Notes: a model not told the origin generated them from the sequence alone. A stretch of DNA of 64,000 bases from Treponema peruense (GCF_016117655.1 NZ_CP064936.1:2170001-2234000); one strand, 5' to 3'; counted from the stretch's first letter, positions 52,755-62,238 are shown. Numbers and translations are program-made.

Positions 52755-55613
52755 CTATTTCTGTGACATTGTAAATACTCCGTCCCATACAGACGGGGTG
52801 CCTTCCCTTAGAAAATCACTGCATCGTTTTATAAAAACATCCGAAGACAAATCTTCAGGATAGCATTCGGCAGCCTGTTTAAAACATGCAATTGCTTTTT
52901 TAAAGTCTTCGTGATTTTTCTTTTCCGCCGGAGTTTCAATTCCGTTAAGATACCACTTCATACCTTCGTTAAAAAGTTGTGCCGCTTCAAGACGTGCAGA
53001 AGGAATGTCCCCTTCAAAGCCAATCAAATTGTGTATGCGCACAGGCTTGTCTACATTCACTACGCGCACAAAATCCATATGGCGTGCAACAAGATTTTTC
53101 GCTTTGTTTTTTTCAGAAGAAGATGCTGCCTTCCATGTTGAATCAGAAGCCATAATCCACGAACCGTAAACTTTGTTTGTTCCCTCAAGACGCGAAGCAA
53201 GATTCACATTGTTTCCCATTATTGTATAGTTGAGTTTTTTTTCGGTTCCCATATTTCCTACAACCATGTTTCCTGTGTTAAGGCCAACGCGCGAATGAAG
53301 ATAAAAAGGCTCTCCGGTAGACTTTATTACGGGAAGCATATCTTTGTATTCAATGTTGAACTTTTCTTCGGCCTTAAGCATACGTACAGCCGCTTCACAG
53401 GCAGAAAATGCATTGTCGGGATCGTCAATCGGCGCCCCGAAGAAAGAAACAATTTCATCACCAACATACTTGTCTATTGTTCCTTTGCAGTTCATTATCT
53501 CATCACTCAGCGCACCAAGATAAATATTCAGGATTTTTACAAGCTGTTCGGCTCCTGCATCTTCACCCGCAACATTGTTGATTGTTTCTGTAAAGCCCGA
53601 AAAAGTCTTTACGTCAGAAAAAAGTGCAGTCATGATTTTGCTTTCACCGCCAACAAGCTTTGCCTTTTCGGGATGGCGTTCAAGTTCGGCAACAACAAGC
53701 GGAGACACGTAAGAGCCAAAAGAAGTGCGCAGGTGTTTTTTTTCACCGTTAACCCTTATGAAATTGACAACAAGTTCCGCAATATAAATACAAACCGCAA
53801 GAAGTAACGGAATAAAAACGGGAATATAAATTCTCAGGAAAACCATTGCTGCAACAATTATACAGACAGTCGCAATCACATAGCTTAAACCGACTGCATT
53901 TTTTTTACCCTGAGTCATGTTGCGGCACAAAACAATACACAGCATTGAAAATACAAAAGCCAGTGCAATTCCCCAGAGTGCGCTCAGTTCAGTAATGAAT
54001 GCTTTTTGAAGGATTGTGTTTACGATATTTGCGTGCGTTCCAAGATTCGGGTAGCGCTTTGAAAACGGTGTGACTCCAAGGTCAGTGCTCGAAGTTGCAG
54101 AATTTCCTATAAAACAGAAAGAACCTGAAAGCATTTCTTCAAGAGTCTGTGAATCCCTGCAAAATCCTTCGGAGGCTTCGCACAATCTGCTTATTTCAGG
54201 AACACTTTCCGCAGAAGAAATATTTTTTACAGACTGTGCAAATTCATTCAGACGAGAAAAGAATTTCCGCCTTCTAGAAAAATAATTTTCGTAATCATCA
54301 TCAGTTATTCCGCCTTTAAGAGCTTTTCCGTTTACATCAAAACCGCGGCATTTTCTTAAAAGACGTGATTTTTCATGTTCCAGATTTTTGTATTCATAAG
54401 CAAAATCCTGTGCAGACAGAATCTTTTCCCTGTCTTCTTCATTGAGTAAACCCAAATCTGCAGACAAAAGATTCTGCACTGCCCCGGCCAGAACTGCTTC
54501 TTCTTTTTCCATATTGTAAATTCGCCAGATGGGAATATGAACAAAACTGTTTTCGTAGGGTTCCATCAGCCAGTTTATAAGCATGCGGCCGTGAGAGTCC
54601 AGCGGAATGCGCACGTCGTGCCGTGTTCCGTCAGAAGAAAGAACTCCGCGCAGCAAAAGTGAATGTGAAGTTCTTTCCATAGACTGAATATCAAGCATGG
54701 CTGCAAGAGGGGCAAATGCCAGCTGTCCCACATATTTTCCTTCGTGTTCGCACAAAAGTTCCACGCGTCGTCTGGTTCCGTCTTTGTCTACAACAACGTT
54801 TGTAAAACCTACACCGGCAGCACGGCGCACAAGCCTGTCCAAAGCCGGAATAAATCCTGCAGAAACAGTTTTACCTTCTTCCCTTACAGAATATGCGTTT
54901 CCTGAGGCAATCAGATTATGCGGGTCAGACACGTTTGAAAACAGAAATCTTTCGTTTACATAAGCATTCTCGCTGTCTTCGCGGCGTATTCCTATATTCC
55001 GCATATTTACGGTAAGGTTGGCATTTCCAAAAAACTGTATCGCACGTGCAAAATAATCGTCATTGTCTTTGTTGAACCCGTCCTCAATATTCCGCTTCAT
55101 TTCATAAAGAACGCCGCCGATTGAATCTTCAAGTGCAGTCTTTGCTTCATCAGAAGAAATGGTCCCCTGCGACACGGCTTCAAACAAAGTGTCCACTGAC
55201 TCTGTAAGCGACTGTCCCGCGCTGTCTATTTCGTTTCTTGCAGTCTGTTCAAGGTCATCGGCAACGGCTTTTTCGGAAGGTGTAAGGTATTCAATATCAA
55301 ATACGGCTCTTGCGGCACCGAATTCCTTCATTCTTATAAGAACGTCAGCCATAATGTCACGCGGCCACGGCCAGTTTTTATCTATAGAAGCAATTGACTC
55401 GTCATCAATGTCAACAATAACAAGATCCTCAATATGTTCTACTTCAGGAGAAAGTCTGAGCATTATGTTGTAAAAGCGCAAATCCATCTTGGAAAAGGCA
55501 TGAAAAATTGCAGCAAAAGCCGCAAGCACAAGCAGGACTACGGGAACAAGAACGTCTGCATGTTTACTAAAAAAAGATGAACCTTTATTTACGCTATTTG
55601 CATTTGTTTTCAT
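52755..55613 (-). CDS. CHASE2-adenylate/guanylate cyclase
   Basis: The 952-residue membrane protein has an N-terminal membrane segment (~15-37), a large extracytoplasmic CHASE2 sensor domain (~40-520, VEHIEDLVIVDIDDESIASI, RDIMADVLIRMKEFGAARAV), two further membrane segments (~535-615) and a class III cyclase domain (~655-840). The cyclase core has MTALFSDVKTFSGFTE and DKYVGDEIVSFFGAPIDDPD (both metal-binding Asp) and YTIMGNNVNLASRLEGTNKV. It makes a cyclic nucleotide in the cytoplasm in response to an envelope signal. TATAAT (55621-55626) lies 7 bp before ATG 55613. It is divergent from an exported-protein operon. Confidence 0.9.
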   Translation of the reverse strand: MKTNANSVNKGSSFFSKHADVLVPVVLLVLAAFAAIFHAFSKMDLRFYNIMLRLSPEVEHIEDLVIVDIDDESIASIDKNWPWPRDIMADVLIRMKEFGAARAVFDIEYLTPSEKAVADDLEQTARNEIDSAGQSLTESVDTLFEAVSQGTISSDEAKTALEDSIGGVLYEMKRNIEDGFNKDNDDYFARAIQFFGNANLTVNMRNIGIRREDSENAYVNERFLFSNVSDPHNLIASGNAYSVREEGKTVSAGFIPALDRLVRRAAGVGFTNVVVDKDGTRRRVELLCEHEGKYVGQLAFAPLAAMLDIQSMERTSHSLLLRGVLSSDGTRHDVRIPLDSHGRMLINWLMEPYENSFVHIPIWRIYNMEKEEAVLAGAVQNLLSADLGLLNEEDREKILSAQDFAYEYKNLEHEKSRLLRKCRGFDVNGKALKGGITDDDYENYFSRRRKFFSRLNEFAQSVKNISSAESVPEISRLCEASEGFCRDSQTLEEMLSGSFCFIGNSATSSTDLGVTPFSKRYPNLGTHANIVNTILQKAFITELSALWGIALAFVFSMLCIVLCRNMTQGKKNAVGLSYVIATVCIIVAAMVFLRIYIPVFIPLLLAVCIYIAELVVNFIRVNGEKKHLRTSFGSYVSPLVVAELERHPEKAKLVGGESKIMTALFSDVKTFSGFTETINNVAGEDAGAEQLVKILNIYLGALSDEIMNCKGTIDKYVGDEIVSFFGAPIDDPDNAFSACEAAVRMLKAEEKFNIEYKDMLPVIKSTGEPFYLHSRVGLNTGNMVVGNMGTEKKLNYTIMGNNVNLASRLEGTNKVYGSWIMASDSTWKAASSSEKNKAKNLVARHMDFVRVVNVDKPVRIHNLIGFEGDIPSARLEAAQLFNEGMKWYLNGIETPAEKKNHEDFKKAIACFKQAAECYPEDLSSDVFIKRCSDFLREGTPSVWDGVFTMSQK

Positions 55614-55620
55614 GACAAAA

Positions 55621-55626
55621 ATTATA
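55621..55626 (-). promoter_or_regulatory. Promoter -10 box of the cyclase gene (leaderless)
   Basis: Minus strand TATAAT followed by 7 bp and the ATG at 55613. No ribosome site is present. Confidence 0.5.
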
Positions 55627-55703
55627 TCATATGTTATAATTTAAATCGATTAAAACTCTGTTCAAAAATGATTCAAAACTGCAATAAAGGAACAAAGGTT
55701 GTT

Positions 55704-56171
55704 ATGAAAAAAGTAATTATGTTTATATCAGTGCAAATTCTTTTTTGTCTGGCAGCATTTTCGCAGTCGGCAGACAAAGTTTCACAGCTTATTCAGTCAC
55801 AAAAGGTAACTTACGGACAGGTTTCATATCTTTCGGCCGTGTCACTCGGACTTGCACAGAATGACAGCACCGAAGCAGAAGCAATAGATCTTCTCAGACG
55901 CGCAGGAATTCTTTCAAATGACATTCCGGCGCAAAAAGAAATAAATTATGCAAATACTGCGTGGATTCTGGTAAATACATTCAAGGCAAACGGAAGTCTT
56001 TGGCTCAAAATGTTTCCTTCACCAAGATATGCATTCAAACTTCTCAAGGCACAGGGAATAATTTCTTCTGCCGCAGACCCGCACCAGATTCCGGCCGGAC
56101 GAGACATACTCAATATGTTTACCGACGGAATGTCTTTCTACCAGCAAAAAAATGCTCATAATATGGAATAA
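55704..56171 (+). CDS. Small secreted protein, hypothetical
   Basis: The start is ATG 55704; the frame is open to 55668. The 155-residue protein has a signal peptide (~1-23, VIMFISVQILFCLAAFS). The mature part is helical and includes TYGQVSYLSAVSLGLAQND and DLLRRAGILSNDIPAQKEIN. No family is recognised; the repeated S-Y-x-x-A pattern recalls secreted spirochaetal helical proteins. It is the first gene of the five-gene plus-strand run 55704-59754. Confidence 0.65.
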   Translation: MKKVIMFISVQILFCLAAFSQSADKVSQLIQSQKVTYGQVSYLSAVSLGLAQNDSTEAEAIDLLRRAGILSNDIPAQKEINYANTAWILVNTFKANGSLWLKMFPSPRYAFKLLKAQGIISSAADPHQIPAGRDILNMFTDGMSFYQQKNAHNME

Positions 56172-56173
56172 AT

Positions 56174-57352
56174 ATGAACAAAAGAACAAGAAATATAATT
56201 TCGGCAATAGCATTAGTAATTCTTCTCCAAAGCGCAAACGCCGCAGAAACAAATTTTATTCTTTCTGACTCAACTGGAATAAAATTCAACTCAGGAAAAT
56301 TCAGCGAACCTGTTCTTAAACAAAAAGAATCTCTGTCGCCCTCAATAAAAATTCCTTTTACGCAGGACGGAACAGTTTATTTTGTAACAGAAGCACAGGT
56401 TGAACATACCTTTGACGCAACTTTCAAATCTTCAAACAATACCCTGGACAATTCAATAACACTTGACCTTCCGCTATTCAAAGCCGCAGCCGCATTTGAT
56501 GTACAAAACGGGGCCTCTGTTCTTGCTGCTGCCGGAAGATTTTCTGTCTCGGATTTGACAGCAGTAATTCTTTCACAAAGTGCAGACGGAATCTTTGCAT
56601 CATTTGACTCACCAAGATTTACTGCCTCTGCATACGCGGGTTTTACGGGCCTTCTTAACGCACGTACGGTTTCTTTTACAGACAGCGCCGGAACAGACCT
56701 TTCCGACAACACTTCGTCTTCCCCGTACACACTTGCAGACCCCTACACGTTAATCATGCTTTCATGCGGAATGCCGTATCTTGTTTTTAACCAGTCACTT
56801 TCGCTCGAAACACTTGCAGTATTTGGTCCAAACGACGGCAAATCACGAATATACGCAACAGTGGGGCTAAACGGACCGCTGGCACAGTCAGTTTTCTATT
56901 CTGCATCAACAACACTCGGCGCAAAAAATTTTGAAGAATTTTCAAATCTTTCCATGATGAGCGTAGAATTTTATCCCGACTTTCTGGACTCACGCGCAGT
57001 CTTTTCCGCAGAATACGCTTCAGGAAACAACGGCGGTCTTTCTGCATTCACGGCTTTCACAAAGAGTGCCGCAACACTCGCAGCCGACGAACCGGCACAC
57101 AGCGCAATCTTAAAGTGCGGCGCGTCATATTCTTTGTGTCCTCAAGACAAAGTGTTCTGCCAGTTAGGTTCCGGTGTTATATTCAAGGTTCCAGGCAACA
57201 GCGCAGAATACAGCGGAATACAGATACAGGGTTTGGTAAAATACCAGCCCTTCACTGACCTGAGTATTTCATTTTCAATAGAATCATATCTTGCAGACAA
57301 AAAGGAAGAAGACCGCACAAGCGCAACCTTCTTTGCATCCCTTGCTTTCTAG
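56174..57352 (+). CDS. Possible outer-membrane beta-barrel protein
   Basis: The 392-residue exported protein has a signal peptide (~1-24, IISAIALVILLQSANAA). The mature part is rich in alternating hydrophobic strands with Ser, Ala, Thr and aromatic residues (SADGIFASFDSPRFTASAYA; SAEYASGNNGGLSAFTAFTK) and ends in Phe (ASLAF), a usual last residue of outer-membrane barrels. No family is recognised. It follows the small secreted gene after 2 bp and precedes a FecR-domain gene. Confidence 0.6.
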   Translation: MNKRTRNIISAIALVILLQSANAAETNFILSDSTGIKFNSGKFSEPVLKQKESLSPSIKIPFTQDGTVYFVTEAQVEHTFDATFKSSNNTLDNSITLDLPLFKAAAAFDVQNGASVLAAAGRFSVSDLTAVILSQSADGIFASFDSPRFTASAYAGFTGLLNARTVSFTDSAGTDLSDNTSSSPYTLADPYTLIMLSCGMPYLVFNQSLSLETLAVFGPNDGKSRIYATVGLNGPLAQSVFYSASTTLGAKNFEEFSNLSMMSVEFYPDFLDSRAVFSAEYASGNNGGLSAFTAFTKSAATLAADEPAHSAILKCGASYSLCPQDKVFCQLGSGVIFKVPGNSAEYSGIQIQGLVKYQPFTDLSISFSIESYLADKKEEDRTSATFFASLAF

Positions 57353-57372
57353 AAGAATTAACGGAGAATTTT

Positions 57373-58191
57373 ATGAAGAACAACATCAAAAACAAAACTG
57401 CATTTATTCTGCTTGCCTTTGCTGCATGTATTCCGGCAGCTGCCTTTAACGCAACTGTTCTTTCTGTACAGGGAACAGCCGAAGTTCAGGACGGAAGCAT
57501 TTGGGAAGAAATTGTCCAGGGAGACGAGCTTGAAGAAGGTTCGGTAATTTCAACCGGATTCAAGTCCAGCCTTGTTCTGAAAATCAAAGAATCCACAGTT
57601 ACCGTAGGCCAGCTTACAAGGGTAACAATAGAAGAACTTTCAGAAAGTCAGGCTTCTGACAACGTATGCGTATACATCGACTCGGGCAACATCGATGCCA
57701 GTGTCGGAAAAGAAAGCGGTAAAAAAGTGGGATTCAAGGTACGTTCCCCTGTTGCAACGGCTTCTGTAAGAGGAACTTCATTCAGCGTAACATCTTCGGG
57801 AAAACTCAGCGTTACAGACGGTCTTGTAGGGTTCCTTCCTGCAGAATCCAAGGGCAGCAAAGCTTTTTCAGAAAACATTGTGCAGAAAGAAGCAAAAGAA
57901 GACAATCCTGTTTCATCTGTATTCACTTCCTCAAGTGAAGCCGGCGGTTCTTACGGGGTTCCGGTATTCAGGGGACAGTCCAGTTCTACAGACCCGCTTA
58001 CAGGAAGAAGATCTTCTGCACGTACAGAAAAAGCAAAATCTGCCGAAAAAAGTTCTTCTTCAACAAAACCCCAGTCACAGACAGAAGCAGTTCCTTCTTC
58101 AACAGGCTCAGCTCCGGCAGATACAACATCCGCACCTTCTTTGTCAGGAACAGCTACAATCAGCATAAAACTCAACTTTCCTGAAAAATAA
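57373..58191 (+). CDS. FecR-domain exported protein
   Basis: The 272-residue protein has a signal segment (~8-25, FILLAFAACIPAAAF) and a FecR domain (~25-150) with the sequence order VLSVQGTAEVQDGSIWEEI, VQGDELEEGSVISTGFKSS, VGQLTRVTIEELSE and ASVRGTSFSV. The tail is low complexity with Ser, Thr, Pro and Ala. Exported FecR-domain proteins are common partners of CHASE2-cyclases in other phyla, and the divergent gene here is one. Ribosome site GGAG precedes the ATG. Confidence 0.8.
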   Translation: MKNNIKNKTAFILLAFAACIPAAAFNATVLSVQGTAEVQDGSIWEEIVQGDELEEGSVISTGFKSSLVLKIKESTVTVGQLTRVTIEELSESQASDNVCVYIDSGNIDASVGKESGKKVGFKVRSPVATASVRGTSFSVTSSGKLSVTDGLVGFLPAESKGSKAFSENIVQKEAKEDNPVSSVFTSSSEAGGSYGVPVFRGQSSSTDPLTGRRSSARTEKAKSAEKSSSSTKPQSQTEAVPSSTGSAPADTTSAPSLSGTATISIKLNFPEK

Positions 58192-58243
58192 GGGGATTCT
58201 GCCTGCTATTCAACAAAATCGATTAATATAGTAAACTTAAGGT

Positions 58244-59038
58244 ATGAAAAAAACATGCATTAAAGCCGCACTTAAGGCAACCGGTCAGGTACTGGCACTA
58301 CTTGCAGCGGTTGTCATGCTTTCGTGTGAAAATAAAAACAAACGCAGTCCGGCAGAACAAACACAGCTTTTAATAGAAGAATCATTACCGCAAACACAGC
58401 TTGCCGCAACAACGGCAGAATGGACACGCGTCACTGAAGGAAAAATTGTTGTCGTATTCGGTTACGGTTTTAACAGCGACAGCTTTTACGAAACGGCAGT
58501 AAACAGAATAAATTCAGTATTCGGAACAGAATCAGGCATTCCGCAGGACAAATACGGTCTTGTAGTTCCGTTAAGATTTCCCGATGATTTCAGAAACAGA
58601 ATAATGAATCTGGCAACCCTCATAGATTCCATTGATGTAAAAGCGCTTATTCTTCTTGGCGCACCTGAAAACACACATTACGCAATTGCAAGAATCCAGG
58701 ATGAGTGGAACAACAGAATTCCCTACAATATTATTTCTCTTTTCCCGCAGGATGATGTACTCGGTGAAGAAGCATCGTGCAACATAGTTATTGACTACAA
58801 ACGAAGTTCCATTGACGAACTTTTTTCAGAAGAAATTGACCAGACGCCGCAGACAGACATTATTCCCGTACTTATAAAAGCCGTACGCTACTGTGCAGAG
58901 CTTCCAGGAACAATCAGTGCAGATTCAGAGCTGGAACCGCATGCAGCCGCAATTGCTGGAAAAGTTGAACGCCACACCGATGTAGAAACCGGGCTTCAGT
59001 CAGTAAACCATTTTGTAATGACAGCCGGAGCCGAATAA
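58244..59038 (+). CDS. Lipoprotein, periplasmic-binding-like, hypothetical
   Basis: The 264-residue protein has a lipobox (VVMLSC, Cys ~28) after an unusually long hydrophobic signal. The body has alternating strands and helices: GKIVVVFGYGFNSDSFYETA and KALILLGAPENTHYAIARIQ, which suggests a two-lobed periplasmic-binding-type fold. I do not assign a family. A TATAGT box at 58227-58232 lies 11 bp before the ATG. It is separated from the FecR gene by 52 bp. Confidence 0.6.
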   Translation: MKKTCIKAALKATGQVLALLAAVVMLSCENKNKRSPAEQTQLLIEESLPQTQLAATTAEWTRVTEGKIVVVFGYGFNSDSFYETAVNRINSVFGTESGIPQDKYGLVVPLRFPDDFRNRIMNLATLIDSIDVKALILLGAPENTHYAIARIQDEWNNRIPYNIISLFPQDDVLGEEASCNIVIDYKRSSIDELFSEEIDQTPQTDIIPVLIKAVRYCAELPGTISADSELEPHAAAIAGKVERHTDVETGLQSVNHFVMTAGAE

Positions 59039-59040
59039 AA

Positions 59041-59754
59041 TTGAACTCACTTTCGCAGCACCAGTCAATGCTTCTTGGAAGCGAAGAGGCCATAAACGCA
59101 CTGGCACAAAAAGACCATGCAACAATTCTTGCTGTTTCGGACTCACACGGGGCATATGCAAATCTTTTTTTTATACTGCAGGAATATGCCAAACAAAACG
59201 GGCATGAATGTGACGCACTTATTTTTTGTGGAGACGGAATTTCTGACATAACGGCAGCCGTAGCTCAAGCAGCAGCAGATTCAGATTTTGCACAAATACT
59301 TCCGCCTGTAATAGGAATTGTAGAAGGAAACAATGATGCCGACCTTTACCCGATGAAAAATCCGCTCAGAGTAAAAAATCCCCGGGAGCCTTATTTTGTC
59401 CAGATAAGAGTGCCGCTTTCACAGACAATATGTGCATGCGGACATAAAATTTTCTTTACGCACGGACACAAATTTGCACTTTATTCCGGAATCGGCGCTC
59501 TTGTAAAAGCCGCAGCAGAAGAAGTGGCAGATGTTGCACTTTACGGTCACACACATGTAGCAGCGGTTCAGTACATATCACCGGGAATTTTTGCAGTAAA
59601 CCCCGGCAGCTGTTCAAGACCGCGTGCAGGACAGCCGCAGACTTACGCTCTCATTGAACTTTCAAGGCAAAATCCGTATGCGTCAATAAGTTTCAGGGAA
59701 CTGCGCCCCACGGGAAGCGTTCCGTTCAACCCCGAAAGCAGCAGTTTGTATTAG
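59041..59754 (+). CDS. YfcE/MJ0936-type metallophosphoesterase
   Basis: The 237-residue protein (TTG 59041 start, 2 bp after the lipoprotein stop) is a calcineurin-like phosphodiesterase: ILAVSDSHGAYANLFFIL, IFCGDGISDI, IVEGNNDADLY, FFTHGHKFAL, YGHTHVAAVQY and VNPGSCSRPRAG, that is all five metal-binding motifs. It probably cleaves phosphodiesters; cyclic nucleotides are possible, and a cyclase lies nearby, though that link is inference. Confidence 0.85.
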   Translation: MNSLSQHQSMLLGSEEAINALAQKDHATILAVSDSHGAYANLFFILQEYAKQNGHECDALIFCGDGISDITAAVAQAAADSDFAQILPPVIGIVEGNNDADLYPMKNPLRVKNPREPYFVQIRVPLSQTICACGHKIFFTHGHKFALYSGIGALVKAAAEEVADVALYGHTHVAAVQYISPGIFAVNPGSCSRPRAGQPQTYALIELSRQNPYASISFRELRPTGSVPFNPESSSLY

Positions 59755-60416
59755 AAATTTTCAGAAAAGCAAAAACCTGTACGGTCGTGTCCGGGATAGA
59801 CAAGTGCATTTGCAGGAATTTCATTTCTCAGCCGCAAAAGGCTCTGTCTCATCTCAAAATCGCTGCCGCCAGGAAGATCTGTGCGTCCAAAACTGCGGTA
59901 AAAAACGCAGTCGCCCGAAATTAAAATGTTTTCTTTGGAGTTAAACAGACAGCAACTGCCTTTGGTATGGCCTGGTGTATGAATTATGCGCCAATCGCCG
60001 CTTTCACTGCAGGAAAAATAATCAGAAAGCAAAGCATTGTCTTCAAGAAAAGCCGTTGGCTCAGGAAGATTTGAAACAAAAGGAACAAACTCTTCAAATC
60101 CCATGTAGCTAAGACCGCGGGACTGAAGAACGCCTGAATTTTTCCCGATCAAAGAAGCATCATCCCTGTGTATCAGAACAGGAAGACCGGGGTAACATTC
60201 CTTTAAAAAAGAAATACCCGCCACATGGTCAAAATGTCCGTGAGTCAGAACGACAGCCTTCGGAACAAGTCCCGATGCAGCAAGATATGCCGTAACTGCA
60301 GTTCTGTCGCCCGAAAAATCGCATGAGGCAGGATCAACAATAAAAACGTCAGAACCGCCGATGCTTACAATAAGAGTATTGACACCGAACGGCCCTGTAT
60401 GAATCAGTTTAATCAA
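59751..60416 (-). CDS. MBL-fold hydrolase, glyoxalase II-like
   Basis: The 221-residue protein has the metallo-beta-lactamase motif THGHFDHVAG (~60), then HTPGHTKGSCCLF, SGDCVFYRSFGRTDLPGG and LVYPGHDRTG. It resembles small thioesterase-type hydroxyacylglutathione hydrolases of about 210 residues. The start is TTG 60416, overlapping the stop of the RNA-binding gene (TTGA), so it is translationally coupled. The 3' end overlaps the convergent phosphodiesterase by 4 bp. Confidence 0.88.
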   Translation of the reverse strand: MIKLIHTGPFGVNTLIVSIGGSDVFIVDPASCDFSGDRTAVTAYLAASGLVPKAVVLTHGHFDHVAGISFLKECYPGLPVLIHRDDASLIGKNSGVLQSRGLSYMGFEEFVPFVSNLPEPTAFLEDNALLSDYFSCSESGDWRIIHTPGHTKGSCCLFNSKENILISGDCVFYRSFGRTDLPGGSDFEMRQSLLRLRNEIPANALVYPGHDRTGFCFSENF

Positions 60417-61303
60417 TATGCAGCACCGTCACCAAAATGTGACTTTACCTGGCCGTCATCTGAAGTTTCAGAAAACTGTGGTGCACTCTCTGTTTCTTCA
60501 TGTGCAGCAGAAGACTGGGCTGCGGCAAAAGCATTCTGTTCTTCGGCAAGTTTTACGGCTTCTGTGTTTACAGAAGTATCTGCGTGTGCATCATTTGTAA
60601 CTCCGGCCGGAATATGATCATCGGCAGCAGAAACATCTGTATTTTCTGCAGAAACTGAAGCAGGGGCGCTGCCTTCAAAAGACTCGTCCTCTCCCTTCTT
60701 GCGTGAATAGCTTACACTCAGTTTGCGTCCTCTAAAGCTGTAACCGTCAAGAGCCTTGATTACCTTCTCGCAGTCTTCTGCAAAAAGCTGGATAAATGAA
60801 TAATTGGCAAGTGTACGGATATCACCGATGCGCATACGGTCAAGTTCAGCAACGCTTACAAGAAGACCAACGAGATCCCTTGCAGAAACACCACGATTGC
60901 GTCCGGTGCTTATAAAAATTGTCTTTGCCAAAGCATGATCTATCTGAATACGCGGAGTTCTTGCGGGCTTTTCTTCTGAACCCTCTGCATTTCTTTCCTG
61001 GCGTGTATCGCGTGTTCTGCGGTCTGCATTTTTCTGCTGGAAACTGTCATTGCGGAAACTGCCGCGCTGCTCATTGCGGTCACGGTTAAAACGATTGCTT
61101 CTGAAACCCTGTGTTGCCTGTTTTACAAGAAGAGCCGCAACGTACTTTCTGCGTGAAAAAGGAACATTCTTCTTAAAAAGTTTTTTAATCTGCTCAAAAG
61201 TCTTGATGTCTGCATTGCTTGCATTCTCTACACGTGAAACTGCATCTTTAAGAAATGCTGCTATCTGATCTTCATTCAAAACATATTCATGATTATAAGA
61301 CAT
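60413..61303 (-). CDS. DbpA-type RNA-binding protein without helicase
   Basis: The 296-residue protein has a basic, Arg/Asn/Gln-rich N-terminal part (~55-105, low complexity) and a DbpA RNA-binding domain (~120-205): KTIFISTGRNRGVSARDLVG, MRIGDIRTLANYSFIQLFAE, LDGYSFRGRKLSVSYSRK. Elsewhere this domain is fused to DEAD-box helicases. Here no helicase motifs exist. The acidic Ala-rich tail (~210-296) is disordered. It could be a partner in trans for a helicase or a free rRNA-binding protein. Confidence 0.82.
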   Translation of the reverse strand: MSYNHEYVLNEDQIAAFLKDAVSRVENASNADIKTFEQIKKLFKKNVPFSRRKYVAALLVKQATQGFRSNRFNRDRNEQRGSFRNDSFQQKNADRRTRDTRQERNAEGSEEKPARTPRIQIDHALAKTIFISTGRNRGVSARDLVGLLVSVAELDRMRIGDIRTLANYSFIQLFAEDCEKVIKALDGYSFRGRKLSVSYSRKKGEDESFEGSAPASVSAENTDVSAADDHIPAGVTNDAHADTSVNTEAVKLAEEQNAFAAAQSSAAHEETESAPQFSETSDDGQVKSHFGDGAAY

Positions 61304-62224
61304 TTAATTTACTCCTAATAAATTTAGTACGAAACCTGAACCGACTTTTTCAAAGCCGAAGCGGACAAGAAGCGGTTCCAGAAATTTCGGAAAAATTGAA
61401 TTTAACAATAAAAAACGCTGAATTCCGCAGTTTTTAAGCAGGGCTATACATCTTGAAAGAAGCTCCTTGCCAATACCCAACCCGCGGTAATTCTGAGGTA
61501 CGAAAAAATCTGTCATCAAAACAGTTGATTTCGCATTTAACGGACAGAAGGAATACAAAATACAGCCTGAAAAATCTCCGGAATGAGAACGACATAAAAT
61601 TCCGCGTTTCTTTTCAAAAGAAACATAATCGGACTGCCGCTTAAAGGCTTCTAAAAACGCAGATGCCAGTTCACCGTCAAATTCATCTGCAAATTCCACT
61701 GCCATAGATTCTATTTCGAGAGTTGTACAATCCGCATCACAAGCAGGATTGTATTCACAGAATTCAAAGTCATCCTGAATAAGTTCATCTGTTTCATCCT
61801 TTGCGTCACAGACAGAACTTTCAATCTTCTCCAAACCCCATGACTCACGAAGATTATTGTACCAGTCGTCTATACGGACATTCATTCTGGCATCCTTAAA
61901 AAAATGCCACTGTCTCTCAACTTCCGGGTACGTTTTTATTACATCCTTAAATTTTCTGAACACCCCCCTTCCGCCGGAAAGAACACGTCTGAGTTCAGTT
62001 CTGGCCAACGGAGAATAAAGTTTACCCGTAAAAGATTCAAGAAGGTCGTAACCGTCATCGCTGTTCCATGAAGGAAGCGCATAAAAACGGCTGTCATCGA
62101 CATTCATGCTATCATCAAACTCAACCAATTCACCGGACTGTGCATCAACTACACGACACACGGTCTGGTCTTCCATAGAGAAACGTATATTATCACGCAG
62201 GAAATCAGTGAGTTCAAAAAACAT
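61304..62224 (-). CDS. UPF0158-like plus GNAT acetyltransferase fusion
   Basis: The 306-residue protein has an N-terminal region (~1-135) with the pattern of UPF0158 proteins (VCRVVDAQSGELVEFDDS, DGYDLLESF, GGRGVFRKFKDVIKTYPEVE, then WHFFKD) and a C-terminal GNAT domain (~165-306) with VLMTDFFVPQNYRGLGIGKE as acetyl-CoA loop (R-x-x-G-x-G). The target is unknown. The stop TAA is directly followed by the ATG of the RNA-binding gene. Confidence 0.75.
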   Translation of the reverse strand: MFFELTDFLRDNIRFSMEDQTVCRVVDAQSGELVEFDDSMNVDDSRFYALPSWNSDDGYDLLESFTGKLYSPLARTELRRVLSGGRGVFRKFKDVIKTYPEVERQWHFFKDARMNVRIDDWYNNLRESWGLEKIESSVCDAKDETDELIQDDFEFCEYNPACDADCTTLEIESMAVEFADEFDGELASAFLEAFKRQSDYVSFEKKRGILCRSHSGDFSGCILYSFCPLNAKSTVLMTDFFVPQNYRGLGIGKELLSRCIALLKNCGIQRFLLLNSIFPKFLEPLLVRFGFEKVGSGFVLNLLGVN

Positions 62225-62238
62225 TTGAATAAAGCCCG

